Assembly (NCBI GenBank): GCA_026415315.1
Contig: JAOAHI010000004.1
Location: 562 to 64,561, forward strand
Source: Methylohalobius sp.
Lineage (GTDB): Bacteria; Pseudomonadota; Gammaproteobacteria; Methylococcales; Methylothermaceae
DNA length: 64,000 bases
Direction: 5' to 3'
Shown: positions 40,345 to 53,545 of the stretch, piece by piece
Layout of the letters: every line of letters starts with the position of its first letter
Numbering within the stretch: the stretch's first letter is position 1
The notes under the pieces: model-generated
The model's input: the letters and a program-made list of their open reading frames with translations, nothing else
Told to the model about the DNA's origin: nothing
The model's database searches: none
Made by a program: the position numbers and the translations under genes

Positions 40345-41574
40345 GGCATCTGCCCCTTGCCCAACCTCAGGCAAGGGGTTATCTCGAAACTTAAGCAACA
40401 TCAGCAATCCTGGTAAGGCAGCTGCCGTGCAGAGCAAGAAAAATCCGCTCCAGCCAAGCTGTTGGGCAAACCACCCGGTAGGTGCGGCGATCATCACTCT
40501 TGGTACCCCCATCAGGCTCGAGAGCAAAGCATACTGGGTAGCCGTGAAACGGCGGTCAGTATGCACCGCCATAAAAGCGACAAACGCTGCCGTGCCCATC
40601 CCTGAAGAGAGATTTTCGAAGCTGATCACCCCCATCAATCCCCAGAGATCGGGGCCGATTTGGGCCAACAGCGCAAATCCAGCGGTAGACGCTGCCTGGA
40701 GGAGCCCAAACAGCCATAAAGCCGGATAAATCCCTAGCCTTAAGATCAAAGCGCCACCAACCAGCCCGCCCAAGATCGTAGCCCAAAAACCAAACAACTT
40801 CACCACCGCCCCGATTTGGGTCTTAGTAAATCCCAAATCTAAATAAAACGGCAGGCTCATGTGGCTGGCCATAGTATCGCCGAGTTTGTACAGGAAGATG
40901 AACAAGAGAATAGCGAGGGCCTGCCTGCGCCGAAAAAATTCGCAAAATGGCTCAAGCATCGTCCTCACTGGCAGAGAATCGCATCGATCTGAGGGGGGTT
41001 CTTTAACCGCAAAAGTCACCAAAATTCCTGAGATCATCAAAGCTGCGCTCACCCAGTACACCCTCTGAAACCCCCATAGATCGGCCAGAATCAGGCCGCC
41101 TCCTGAGGTCAAAAGCATGCCTAAACGGTAGCCGTTGACGTAAAAGGAGGCGCCCAAGCCCTGCTCTAGATCAGTGAGCGATTCCCGCCGATAAGCATCG
41201 ATCAAAATGTCCTGGCTGGCCGACAGAAACGCCACCACCAGCGCAGCCAGCGCCACCCATATCGGTTCAGCCCTGGATCCAGCCCACCCCAGGCCAACCA
41301 AACTTACAGCCAAACCTACCTGGACCACAATCAGCCACCCTCGCCGTCGACCGCCAGCTAGAGTAAAACGATCAAACACAGGTGCCCACAGAAACTTGCC
41401 GGTATAAGGCAGGCCCACCAGCGCAAACAAACCAATGGTGGCCAAATCTATGCCTTTTTCCTTAAGCCACGCTTGCAGCACCGATCCGGTCAAAAGCAAT
41501 GGCAAACCACTGTAGAAACCCATGGCGAACGCAGTCGCCATACGGCGGTTAAAGACCTTAGAGAGCGTAGTCAT
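40213..41574 (-). CDS. AmpG-like MFS transporter
   Basis: Major facilitator superfamily protein of 453 aa with 12 helices. The N-terminus (FYSGLPLLLTGSVLQAWLKEKG, then GLPYTGKFLWAPVFDRF) matches AmpG muropeptide permeases, which recycle GlcNAc-anhydroMurNAc peptides. The last 55 or so residues are polar and lie beyond the final helix; their coding DNA is antisense to the end of nhaD. The start overlaps xthA by 17 bases. Substrate assignment is by family only. Confidence 0.82.
   Translation of the reverse strand: MTTLSKVFNRRMATAFAMGFYSGLPLLLTGSVLQAWLKEKGIDLATIGLFALVGLPYTGKFLWAPVFDRFTLAGGRRRGWLIVVQVGLAVSLVGLGWAGSRAEPIWVALAALVVAFLSASQDILIDAYRRESLTDLEQGLGASFYVNGYRLGMLLTSGGGLILADLWGFQRVYWVSAALMISGILVTFAVKEPPSDRCDSLPVRTMLEPFCEFFRRRQALAILLFIFLYKLGDTMASHMSLPFYLDLGFTKTQIGAVVKLFGFWATILGGLVGGALILRLGIYPALWLFGLLQAASTAGFALLAQIGPDLWGLMGVISFENLSSGMGTAAFVAFMAVHTDRRFTATQYALLSSLMGVPRVMIAAPTGWFAQQLGWSGFFLLCTAAALPGLLMLLKFRDNPLPEVGQGADALSVQPDVDKDAEEIPSDDSRCPTQVGEESVFTLGHPHQSYSSR
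40353..40378 (+). terminator. Terminator-like hairpin after nhaD
   Basis: CCCCTTGCC and GGCAAGGGG form a perfect 9-bp stem with an 8-base loop, 9 bases after the nhaD stop, followed by TTATCT. The T-tract is weak. The hairpin lies inside the coding region of the opposite-strand AmpG-like gene. Confidence 0.5.
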
Positions 41575-42331
41575 AGTCGATAATTAGCGGGGCATGATCA
41601 GAAAAGCGCTGCTCCTTGTATATTTCTACGCGATCGATGCACTCTTTGAGCGCCGGTGAGACGATTTGATAATCGATGCGCCATCCTACGTTTTTTTCCC
41701 AAGCCCGCCCACGATTGGACCACCAGGTGTATTGACCCGGTTCTTGATTTACTATTCGGAAAGCGTCTATCCACCCCTCTTCTCCAAACAGCTTGTCCAT
41801 CCACGCGCGTTCCTCGGGTAGAAAGCCCGAATGATTTTGGTTGCTGCGCCAATTTTTAAGGTCTATTTTTTGATGAGCGATGTTGAAATCCCCACAAAAA
41901 ATGTAAACCCGGCCAGTCTGCCGGCAAAGACGCAAAAATTTAAGAAAATGCTCTAAGAATTCGAATTTGAAACTTTGCCGCTCCTCTCCCGAAGTCCCTG
42001 AGGGTACGTACACCGAGACCACGCTTAAGTTGCCGAAACGCCCCTCCAAGTATCTTCCCTCGCAATCCGCCGGACCCCAACTGAAACTCTCCACGACCTC
42101 GTCTGGACAACGATGGGCGTAAAGCGCCACTCCCCCGTAGCCTTTCTTCTCCGCCAACGCATAGTAACAATGATACCCAAGCGGCCAGAATAACGGATCT
42201 TGCAGCTGCCCAGCCTGCGCTTTGATCTCCTGCAGACAGACAAAGTCTGCGTTTTGTTTGGCAAGCCAGACAAAAAATCCCTTGCGCGCCGCCGATCGGA
42301 TTCCGTTTACATTAAGCGTGATTACCCGCAT
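41558..42331 (-). CDS. xthA: Exodeoxyribonuclease III
   Basis: AP endonuclease/3'-5' exonuclease of base excision repair, 257 aa. Catalytic and metal residues lie in LNVNGIRSA, LQEIKA, GDFNIAHQKIDL and FSDHAPLIIDY. It is the first gene of an xthA-transporter pair, divergent from pilB with an 89-base gap. Confidence 0.95.
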   Translation of the reverse strand: MRVITLNVNGIRSAARKGFFVWLAKQNADFVCLQEIKAQAGQLQDPLFWPLGYHCYYALAEKKGYGGVALYAHRCPDEVVESFSWGPADCEGRYLEGRFGNLSVVSVYVPSGTSGEERQSFKFEFLEHFLKFLRLCRQTGRVYIFCGDFNIAHQKIDLKNWRSNQNHSGFLPEERAWMDKLFGEEGWIDAFRIVNQEPGQYTWWSNRGRAWEKNVGWRIDYQIVSPALKECIDRVEIYKEQRFSDHAPLIIDYDYAL

Positions 42332-42347
42332 GTATTTTCCTGTCGCG

Positions 42348-42375
42348 TGGACAAACCCATACCATCAACTATATT
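42348..42375 (+). promoter_or_regulatory. Candidate sigma-70 promoter of pilBCD
   Basis: TGGACA (42348-42353) and TATATT (42370-42375) are separated by 16 bases, each one base from consensus. Transcription would start near 42382, about 40 bases before the pilB ATG. Confidence 0.5.
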
Positions 42376-42420
42376 AAAAACGAGTCCATCCTGACATACT
42401 CACAGGCAGAATACAAAAGC

Positions 42421-44142
42421 ATGGCGATTTCGACTGCCAGCCCACACAAGCTCAGCGGCTTGGCTCGCTGCCTGGTCGACTCCGGCCTGGTAAGCGAACA
42501 GGACGCACTTCGCTACCAGGAGCAAGCCCAGCAACAAAAGATCCCACTGATATTCTTTCTGGTAACCGGCAAGATCTTAGACAGCCTCACCATCGCTGAG
42601 GCAGCGTCGCGCCAGTTTGGCATCCCGCTGTTGGATCTGGAGGCTATCGACCCCGCCACCATGCCGCTCAAGCTAGTCAGCGACAAACTGATTCAGAAGC
42701 ACCACATTTTGCCGCTGTACCAGCGCGGTAACCGCTTATTTTTAGCGGTTTCCGATCCCACTAATTTACAGGCGCTGGACGAGGTCAAGTTTCATGCTGG
42801 CTTAGCCACCGAAATCATCCTGGTCGAGGAAAACAAACTCAGCAAAGCCATCGACGCGGCGTTAGAGGCCGCCGATAGCAGTCTCCAAAAACTTCTGGAC
42901 GAAAACCTAGAAAACATCAATATCGCCAGCGTCGAAGAGGATCAAGGAGCGATCGTTGCTGAATCAGAGGTGGAAGACGCTCCGATCGTACGCTTCGTTA
43001 ACAAAATTCTGCTCGATTCAATCAAAAAAGGGGCATCTGATATCCACTTTGAACCTTACGAAAAAATTTTTCGCATCCGCTTTCGAATCGACGGTCTGTT
43101 GCACGAGGTAACCTCTCCGCCGCCAAGTCTAGCTACACGTATCATCTCTAGGATTAAAGTGATGGCTAAACTGGACATCGCTGAGCGTCGGGTTCCTCAG
43201 GACGGGCGCATCAAAATGCTCTTGTCGCGCAATAAGACCATCGATTTCCGCGTCAGCACCTGCCCCACCCTGTTTGGAGAAAAGGCAGTCTTGCGCCTGC
43301 TCGATCCAACCAGCGCCCAGATCGGCATAGACAAGTTAGGATTCGAGCCGGTGCAGAAGGAACTCTTTTTGAACGCTATCCACAGACCCTATGGCATGAT
43401 CCTAGTCACCGGTCCTACAGGCAGCGGCAAAACCGTGACCTTATATACCGCTTTAAATATTCTCAATACCGCCGATAAAAACATTTCCACCGCCGAAGAC
43501 CCAGTCGAAATCACCGTGCCTGGCATCAACCAGGTCAACGTCAACCCCAAAGCTGGCCTAACTTTCGCCAGCGCCCTGCGCGCTTTTTTGCGGCAAGACC
43601 CCGACATCATCATGGTTGGGGAAATTCGTGATTTGGAAACCGCCGAAATCGCCGTCAAGGCTGCGCAGACTGGGCACCTGGTGCTTTCTACTCTGCATAC
43701 CAACGATGCCCCGCAATCTTTAAACCGACTAGCGCAAATGGGAATTGCCCCGTTTAACATCGCCTCGTCGGTGCTCCTGATACTGGCTCAGCGCCTGGCC
43801 AGGCGCCTTTGCGAGCATTGCAAACATCCAGCCAACTACCCAGCAGAACTCCTGTTAAAAGTAGGTTTTCGGCCTGAAGAACTGGCCGATCTGGAGCTTT
43901 ATACCGCTAACCCAGAAGGCTGCGAGCACTGCACTAAAGGTTACAAGGGACGAGTAGGTATTTATCAGGTCATGCCCATCTCCGAGGCTATCAACCGGCT
44001 AATTCTAGAAGGCGGCTCAGCGGTGGCGATCGCTCAACAGGCCAAAGCAGAGGGCATAAGCGATTTGCGCGAATCGGGCTTGAATAAAGTCAGACAAGGC
44101 ATTACCAGCATCGAAGAAATCGACCGCGTCACTCAGGAGTAA
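42421..44142 (+). CDS. pilB: Type IV pilus assembly ATPase PilB
   Basis: Cytoplasmic hexameric ATPase driving pilus extension, 573 aa. The N-terminal MshEN-like domain (about 1-150) is followed by the GspE/PilB core: Walker A GPTGSGKT, Asp box DIHFEPYEK, Walker [17 protein letters not shown], and a tetracysteine zinc site (CEHCKHP and CEHC). First gene of pilBCD-coaE-hemW; the major pilin gene is not in the window. Confidence 0.96.
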   Translation: MAISTASPHKLSGLARCLVDSGLVSEQDALRYQEQAQQQKIPLIFFLVTGKILDSLTIAEAASRQFGIPLLDLEAIDPATMPLKLVSDKLIQKHHILPLYQRGNRLFLAVSDPTNLQALDEVKFHAGLATEIILVEENKLSKAIDAALEAADSSLQKLLDENLENINIASVEEDQGAIVAESEVEDAPIVRFVNKILLDSIKKGASDIHFEPYEKIFRIRFRIDGLLHEVTSPPPSLATRIISRIKVMAKLDIAERRVPQDGRIKMLLSRNKTIDFRVSTCPTLFGEKAVLRLLDPTSAQIGIDKLGFEPVQKELFLNAIHRPYGMILVTGPTGSGKTVTLYTALNILNTADKNISTAEDPVEITVPGINQVNVNPKAGLTFASALRAFLRQDPDIIMVGEIRDLETAEIAVKAAQTGHLVLSTLHTNDAPQSLNRLAQMGIAPFNIASSVLLILAQRLARRLCEHCKHPANYPAELLLKVGFRPEELADLELYTANPEGCEHCTKGYKGRVGIYQVMPISEAINRLILEGGSAVAIAQQAKAEGISDLRESGLNKVRQGITSIEEIDRVTQE

Positions 44143-44148
44143 CTTAAG

Positions 44149-45378
44149 ATGGCGACCAACGCAAAAGAGACCAATACAATCTTATTTGTATGGGAAGGTT
44201 TGGACAAAAGCGGCAAGCGCGTCAAAGGCGAGAGCTCAGGACGCAGCGAGGCCTTAATCAAAACTCAACTCCGTCAGCAAGGGATCAAACCCATCAAGGT
44301 CAAAAAGAAACCCAAATCTCTTTTGCGCGCCCCATCTAAGAAAATCACCCCTAAAGACATCGCCGTGTTCAGCCGTCAACTCGCCACTATGATGACTGCC
44401 GGTGTTCCTCTAGTGCAGGCTTTTGATATCGTGGGCCGTGGCCACGAAAACCCGAGCATGCAAAAGCTCATCCTCACGATCAAGGAAGATATAGAATCAG
44501 GCAGCACGCTGACCGAGGCCCTGCGCAAACATCCTTTGTATTTCGACGAGCTGTTCTGCAACCTAGTCCACGCTGGCGAGCAGGCGGGGGTATTGGAGGT
44601 TTTGCTCGATAAGATTGCCACATATAAGGAAAAAATCGAATCCTTAAAAGGCAAAGTGAAAAAGGCCTTGTTTTACCCCGCAGCTGTGGTGGTCGTAGCT
44701 TGTATCGTGACCGCCATCCTCTTGATTTTCGTGGTACCCCAGTTTGAGGAATTGTTCAAAGGCTTTGGTGCCGACCTTCCAGCATTCACTCAATTGGTGA
44801 TCAATTTATCCCGATTCATGCAGGAAAGCTGGTACTATCTGCTAGGTGGCATCGCTGCTTCAGGTTATGCGTTTTTCTATTTTAAGAAACGCTCCAAGTC
44901 CTTTAATCGCCTTCTTGACCGGCTATTTTTGAAGATTCCCATCATCGGCCCTCAGATCTTACATAAATCAGCCATTGCTCGCTTCGCCCGAACTCTTTCC
45001 ACCATGTCCGCCGCGGGCGTGCCGCTGGTGGAAGCTTTAACTTCGGTCGCTGGCGCCTCTGGCAATGCCGTATATGCCGATGCGATTTTAGAAATGCGCG
45101 AGCAGGTGGCCACTGGCCAACAACTTCAAATGGCCATGCGCCAGACTGGGCTTTTCCCTCACATGGTAATTCAGATGGTAGCGATTGGCGAAGAATCTGG
45201 CGCTATCGACAGCATGCTTGCTAAAGTAGCCGACTTCTATGAGGAGGAAGTGGACAACGCCGTAGACGCCCTAAGCAGCTTGATGGAGCCTGCCATTATG
45301 GCTTTTTTGGGGGTGGTGGTCGGGGGATTAGTGATCGCTATGTATTTGCCTATCTTTAAACTGGGATCGGTAGTCTGA
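44149..45378 (+). CDS. pilC: Type IV pilus inner membrane platform PilC
   Basis: Polytopic assembly platform of 409 aa with two repeated cytoplasmic T2SSF domains (about 75-200 and 280-400) and three membrane helices (about 175-200, 225-245, 380-400). FSRQLATMMTAGVPLVQAF and FARTLSTMSAAGVPLVEAL are the paired repeats. It starts 6 bases after pilB and overlaps pilD by 1 base. Confidence 0.96.
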   Translation: MATNAKETNTILFVWEGLDKSGKRVKGESSGRSEALIKTQLRQQGIKPIKVKKKPKSLLRAPSKKITPKDIAVFSRQLATMMTAGVPLVQAFDIVGRGHENPSMQKLILTIKEDIESGSTLTEALRKHPLYFDELFCNLVHAGEQAGVLEVLLDKIATYKEKIESLKGKVKKALFYPAAVVVVACIVTAILLIFVVPQFEELFKGFGADLPAFTQLVINLSRFMQESWYYLLGGIAASGYAFFYFKKRSKSFNRLLDRLFLKIPIIGPQILHKSAIARFARTLSTMSAAGVPLVEALTSVAGASGNAVYADAILEMREQVATGQQLQMAMRQTGLFPHMVIQMVAIGEESGAIDSMLAKVADFYEEEVDNAVDALSSLMEPAIMAFLGVVVGGLVIAMYLPIFKLGSVV

Positions 45379-46250
45379 TGGCCTCTTGGACGGTACTGGC
45401 TCACAACCAGGGGCTTTTCCTAATTGCCATCCTTATCCTTGGCTTAGTGATGGGCAGCTTTCTCAACGTGGTCGTCTTCCGCCTGCCGAAAATGTTAGAG
45501 ATAAGATGGCGACATGACTGCCTGGAACTCTTAGGCCGCTTGCCAGAGCCGGAAAGCGGACGCTTTGATCTGATCTACCCTCCATCCACCTGCCCCAACT
45601 GCGGGCAGAGGATTGCTCCTTGGCATAACATCCCGATTGTAAGTTACCTCTGGCTTAGAGGCCGAAGCGCCTGCTGCCACAGCCCCATTTCTTTGCGCTA
45701 TCCCGTGATCGAGGGGCTAACTGGGATTTTGTCGCTGGCGGTGGCCTGGCGCTTTGGGTTTAGTCTCCAGACTCTGGCGGCGCTGGTTTTCACTTGGAAC
45801 TTGATCGCTTTGAGTTTTATCGACCTGGATCACCAACTTCTGCCCGACGCCATTACCTTACCGATGGTCTGGCTGGGGCTGTTGCTTAGCCTTACTGGAG
45901 CCTTCACCGATCCTCAAGCCTCCATCCTTGGAGCCACGTTTGGGTATCTGAGTTTGTGGAGCGTATATCAATGTTTCAAGCTCTTCACCGGCAAAGAAGG
46001 CATGGGGTATGGTGATTTTAAGCTGTTAGCCGCTGCTGGAGCCTGGCTGGGATGGCAAGCCCTTCCTTCCATCATCCTTCTCTCCTCCTTGGCTGGAGCG
46101 GTGATCGGACTAGGTTTAACTTTGATTTCGGGGCGCGACAAGAATATTCCGCTGCCTTTTGGACCTTATTTAGCCTTAGCTGCCTGGATCGCGTTAATGT
46201 GGGGGGGAGACCTAAACCAGCTGTATCTGCAGCTCAGCGGAATACCCTAA
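45378..46250 (+). CDS. pilD: Prepilin peptidase / N-methyltransferase PilD
   Basis: Aspartyl membrane protease of 290 aa that cleaves and methylates prepilins. The catalytic aspartates are in SFIDLDHQLLPDAI and GMGYGDFKLLAA. The cytoplasmic zinc loop has CPNC, but the usual second CxxC reads SACCHSPIS, with two adjacent cysteines instead of a spaced pair. Eight or so helices. The stop overlaps coaE as TAATG. Confidence 0.95.
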   Translation: MASWTVLAHNQGLFLIAILILGLVMGSFLNVVVFRLPKMLEIRWRHDCLELLGRLPEPESGRFDLIYPPSTCPNCGQRIAPWHNIPIVSYLWLRGRSACCHSPISLRYPVIEGLTGILSLAVAWRFGFSLQTLAALVFTWNLIALSFIDLDHQLLPDAITLPMVWLGLLLSLTGAFTDPQASILGATFGYLSLWSVYQCFKLFTGKEGMGYGDFKLLAAAGAWLGWQALPSIILLSSLAGAVIGLGLTLISGRDKNIPLPFGPYLALAAWIALMWGGDLNQLYLQLSGIP

Positions 46251-46867
46251 TGCTTAAAATCGGCCTGACCGGGGGTATAGGTAGCGGCAAAAGCACAGCA
46301 GCCGCTCTGTTTGCCCAACGCGGAGCCTGTGTGATCGACGCTGACCTCATCGCTCGGGAATTAGTCACCCCTGGCTCCCCTGCCCTAAAAGCATTGGTTA
46401 AAGCTTTTGGCTCTCAAATCCTCTTGCCCGATGGGCGATTGGATCGGAGCCAACTGCGCCAGAGGATTTTTTCCGATCCCGAAGCCAAAAGAATTTTAGA
46501 GGCCATCCTTCATCCCCTCATCTTTGCCGAAATGCAGCGCAGGGCCGAGCTTTGTCAAACGCCTTATTGCATTCTAGTCATTCCTCTTTTAGTGGAAAGC
46601 AAAGCCCAAAACCAGGTGGACCGAGTGCTGGTGGTAGACTGCCCGCAAGCCCTTCAAATCGAACGGGTCAAACAGCGCGATCGGATACCAGAGGAGCAAA
46701 TTTTAAACATCCTCGCCAGCCAAGCCACCCGCCAACAGCGTCTCAACGCCGCCGACGAGGTGATCCTCAACGCTGGAACCTTGACTGAATTGGAGAAGCA
46801 GGTAGAGGAACTCCATCGCTTCTACGCCCGTCTCAGCTCAGGATGCGATTGTCCCCGCCCCCTTTAA
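46250..46867 (+). CDS. coaE: Dephospho-CoA kinase
   Basis: Final enzyme of CoA synthesis, 205 aa, with P-loop GLTGGIGSGKST. The start is ATG 46250, coupled to pilD; a longer open frame from 46052 lies in pilD and is not real. DADLIARELV and QATRQQRLNAADEVI are conserved. The pilD-coaE order is common in gammaproteobacteria. Overlaps hemW by 25 bases. Confidence 0.96.
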   Translation: MLKIGLTGGIGSGKSTAAALFAQRGACVIDADLIARELVTPGSPALKALVKAFGSQILLPDGRLDRSQLRQRIFSDPEAKRILEAILHPLIFAEMQRRAELCQTPYCILVIPLLVESKAQNQVDRVLVVDCPQALQIERVKQRDRIPEEQILNILASQATRQQRLNAADEVILNAGTLTELEKQVEELHRFYARLSSGCDCPRPL

Positions 46868-48015
46868 GCTTATACATTCACTTCCCGTGGTGCGTGCGCA
46901 AATGCCCTTACTGCGATTTCAACTCGCATCCGGTGCAAGGCGATCTTCCTGAACAACAGTACGTGGAGGCCTTGCTCCTTGATCTAACTCAAGATTTGGA
47001 ATGGATAGAAAAAGAAAGAGTTCGGTATCCTGGACCCCTCCATAGCTTATTTTTGGGCGGAGGCACGCCAAGCCTATTTTCACCCGAGAGCATAGATCGG
47101 CTGCTGTCAGGGATTCGTGCCTTACTCCCTTGGCCGCCTGATATTGAAATCACCCTCGAGGCTAATCCAAGCACGGTGGAAAGCAATAAATTTCGCGCAT
47201 TTCGGGACTTGGGTATCAATCGCCTGTCGCTCGGAGTTCAGTCGTTTCAAGAGCCAAAGCTTAAAGCTCTAGGTCGCATTCATAGCGCCCGTGAAGCCGA
47301 GGCGGCGATTGAAACAGCCAAAGAGGCTGGATTTACTAACCTTAACGTGGATCTAATGTTCGGCTTGCCTAGGCAGAGCCTAAACGACGCCTTATATGAC
47401 GTCATCACGGCTCTTCGTCATGCACCAACGCATATTTCTTTTTATCAGCTGACCTTAGAGCCCAACACGATCTTTGCCAAATATCCTCCGTCGCTGCCGG
47501 ACGAAGACACCGTCTGGGAAATAGGGCAAACTGGTCAAGAAAAGCTTGAATTGGCTGGATTCCAGCGCTACGAAATCTCTGCTTACGCCCAAGAGGGGTA
47601 TCAGTGCCAGCACAACCTCAATTATTGGCGGTTTGGGGACTATTTAGGTCTAGGCGCCGGCGCCCATGGCAAGCTAACGGATGCTCAACGCGGCAGAATC
47701 TGGCGTTATTTTAAAATCCGTCATCCAGGCCACTACCTGCAAAAAGCTAAGACTCCGGAGAGAATAGGCGGCAGAGTTCTAATAGCCGAAAGAGAGCGAC
47801 CTTTGGAGTTCCTGCTGAACGCGCTGCGCTTAAAGGAGGGGTTTAGCCCTGGCCAATTTGAATGTTGTACTGGCTTGCCTTTCTCTCTAGTAGAACCGGT
47901 TTTGGATGCGTTGCTTGCCGAGAACCTTCTGTACCAGCAAAACGGTAGGATTGCCTGCACTCCTTTAGGTTGGAATTTCCTCGACTCCGTGTTAGAACGC
48001 TTCATTGGCCTTTGA
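46843..48015 (+). CDS. hemW: Heme chaperone HemW (radical SAM)
   Basis: HemN-like radical SAM protein of 390 aa. The 4Fe-4S motif CVRKCPYCDF (CxxxCxxC) is near residue 17-24; FLGGGTPSLF and the HNLNYW segment near residue 262 are HemW-type features. HemW is now considered a heme-binding chaperone rather than a coproporphyrinogen oxidase. Last gene of the pil-coaE run. Confidence 0.93.
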   Translation: MRLSPPPLSLYIHFPWCVRKCPYCDFNSHPVQGDLPEQQYVEALLLDLTQDLEWIEKERVRYPGPLHSLFLGGGTPSLFSPESIDRLLSGIRALLPWPPDIEITLEANPSTVESNKFRAFRDLGINRLSLGVQSFQEPKLKALGRIHSAREAEAAIETAKEAGFTNLNVDLMFGLPRQSLNDALYDVITALRHAPTHISFYQLTLEPNTIFAKYPPSLPDEDTVWEIGQTGQEKLELAGFQRYEISAYAQEGYQCQHNLNYWRFGDYLGLGAGAHGKLTDAQRGRIWRYFKIRHPGHYLQKAKTPERIGGRVLIAERERPLEFLLNALRLKEGFSPGQFECCTGLPFSLVEPVLDALLAENLLYQQNGRIACTPLGWNFLDSVLERFIGL

Positions 48016-48090
48016 GCATATTTTGACCATAATAGAAAATTATTTACATATCAAAAAGCTATATTACTCTCTCGCAACCTCTTCACAACC

Positions 48091-48112
48091 TTATCCACAG
48101 AGATTGTGGATA
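48091..48112. promoter_or_regulatory. Inverted pair of DnaA boxes upstream of pyrE
   Basis: TTATCCACA at 48091-48099 is a perfect DnaA box. TGTGGATA at 48105-48112 is the reverse complement of TATCCACA, so an 8-bp dyad with a 5-base spacer is formed, the second box matching 8 of 9 positions. The preceding 70 bases are AT-rich. The pair could regulate pyrE, titrate DnaA, act as a hemW terminator hairpin (no T-tract), or be part of an origin-like element; no dnaA, dnaN or mnmG is nearby. Confidence 0.6.
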
Positions 48113-48147
48113 TTGCAAAGAAAAAATGAAACCGAGGAAAAAGTGCC

Positions 48148-48786
48148 GTGTTGGATTATCAGCGGGAATTCATAGAGTTCGCCATCAAGAGCGGGGCGTT
48201 GCGCTTTGGTCGCTTTAACCTAAAGTCAGGACGCCAAAGCCCCTATTTCTTCAATGCCGGTTCGTTTTATAACGGGGATGCCCTGCGCCGGCTAGGGCAC
48301 TTTTATGCCCAAGCCTTAGCGCACAGCAGGCTCGAATACGACATGCTGTATGGTCCAGCCTACAAGGGCATTCCCTTGGTCTGCGCTACGGCCATAGCCT
48401 TAGCCGAGCTGGGCAAAAACGTCGAATATGCCTTCAACCGCAAGGAAGCCAAAGGTTACGGCGAAGGCGGACGGCTAATCGGTGCCCCCCTTAAAGGCCG
48501 AGTAGTGATCGTGGACGATGTCATCACAGCCGGTATTTCAGTGCGCGAATCGGTGGAGATCATCACCGCCTTCGGAGCGTTGCCGTGTGCCGTCGCCATC
48601 GCTTTGGACCGTCAGGAAATCGGCGCCAATGGCCGCTCGGCCGCCAGCGAAGTACAGGAGCGGTATGCCATCCCGGTCCTTGCCATCGTCACGCTAGAGG
48701 ATATGATCGCCTACTTCAAATGCAGCGACCGTTTTCAGGAAGAACTCAATGCCATCCTTGCCTATCGTGCCCGCTTTGGTGCTTGA
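48148..48786 (+). CDS. pyrE: Orotate phosphoribosyltransferase
   Basis: Pyrimidine biosynthesis enzyme of 212 aa. The PRPP loop is VVIVDDVITAGISVRES and the N-terminus (YQREFIEFAIKSGALRFGRFNLKSGRQSPYFFN) is typical. The start is GTG 48148, behind GAGGAAA. In Pseudomonas-type genomes pyrE lies close to argB-algC; here it is near them but on the opposite strand. Confidence 0.96.
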   Translation: MLDYQREFIEFAIKSGALRFGRFNLKSGRQSPYFFNAGSFYNGDALRRLGHFYAQALAHSRLEYDMLYGPAYKGIPLVCATAIALAELGKNVEYAFNRKEAKGYGEGGRLIGAPLKGRVVIVDDVITAGISVRESVEIITAFGALPCAVAIALDRQEIGANGRSAASEVQERYAIPVLAIVTLEDMIAYFKCSDRFQEELNAILAYRARFGA

Positions 48787-48819
48787 ATTGCCTTTGTTTT
48801 AGGCTAGGCTTGAAATGAG

Positions 48820-53085
<4,266 letters not shown>

Positions 53086-53086
53086 G

Positions 53087-53545
53087 TCAATGCCGTCCCG
53101 TGTGCCCGAACCCGCCCTCCCCGCGGCGGCTGGGAGCAAAATCTTGAACCAGTTCAAATTCCACCTGTATCACTGGGACCAGCACCATTTGAGCGATCCG
53201 CTCCCCAACTTGGACTGTGAACGATTCCTTCCCGCGGTTCCAGCACGAGATTAATATTTCGCCCTGATAATCAGAATCGATCAGCCCCACCAAGTTACCC
53301 AGAACTAACCCATGCTTATGGCCGAGGCCGGAGCGAGGAATAAGCACAGCCGCTAAGCTTGGGTCTTGAATGTGAATGGCGATACCCGTTGGAACGAGAG
53401 CGGTCTCACCTGGCAGCAAAGTCAAAGGAGCCTGAAGGCAGGCGCGCAAGTCCAGTCCCGCTGCCCCGCAAGTAGCATAACTTGGCAAAGGAATGCTTTT
53501 CCCTATGCGCTCATCGAGGATTTTGAGCTGAATTTTTGGCCTCAT
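53087..53545 (-). CDS. dut: dUTP diphosphatase
   Basis: Trimeric dUTPase of 152 aa that prevents uracil entry into DNA. Motifs in order: GAAGLDLRA (1), [13 protein letters not shown] (2), [11 protein letters not shown] (3), [12 protein letters not shown] (4), and a C-terminal [11 protein letters not shown] (5). It overlaps coaBC by 35 bases and is followed at once by the algC-like gene, the conserved order. Confidence 0.97.
   Translation of the reverse strand: MRPKIQLKILDERIGKSIPLPSYATCGAAGLDLRACLQAPLTLLPGETALVPTGIAIHIQDPSLAAVLIPRSGLGHKHGLVLGNLVGLIDSDYQGEILISCWNRGKESFTVQVGERIAQMVLVPVIQVEFELVQDFAPSRRGEGGFGHTGRH

Noticed and set aside
46052-46249. Extended coaE reading frame inside pilD
   Set aside because: The extension is an alternative frame of pilD; the P-loop enzyme begins at ATG 46250 in a TAATG junction.
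48016-48147. Chromosomal replication origin
   Set aside because: Only two DnaA boxes and no dnaA, dnaN, mnmG or parAB nearby; too little to call oriC.
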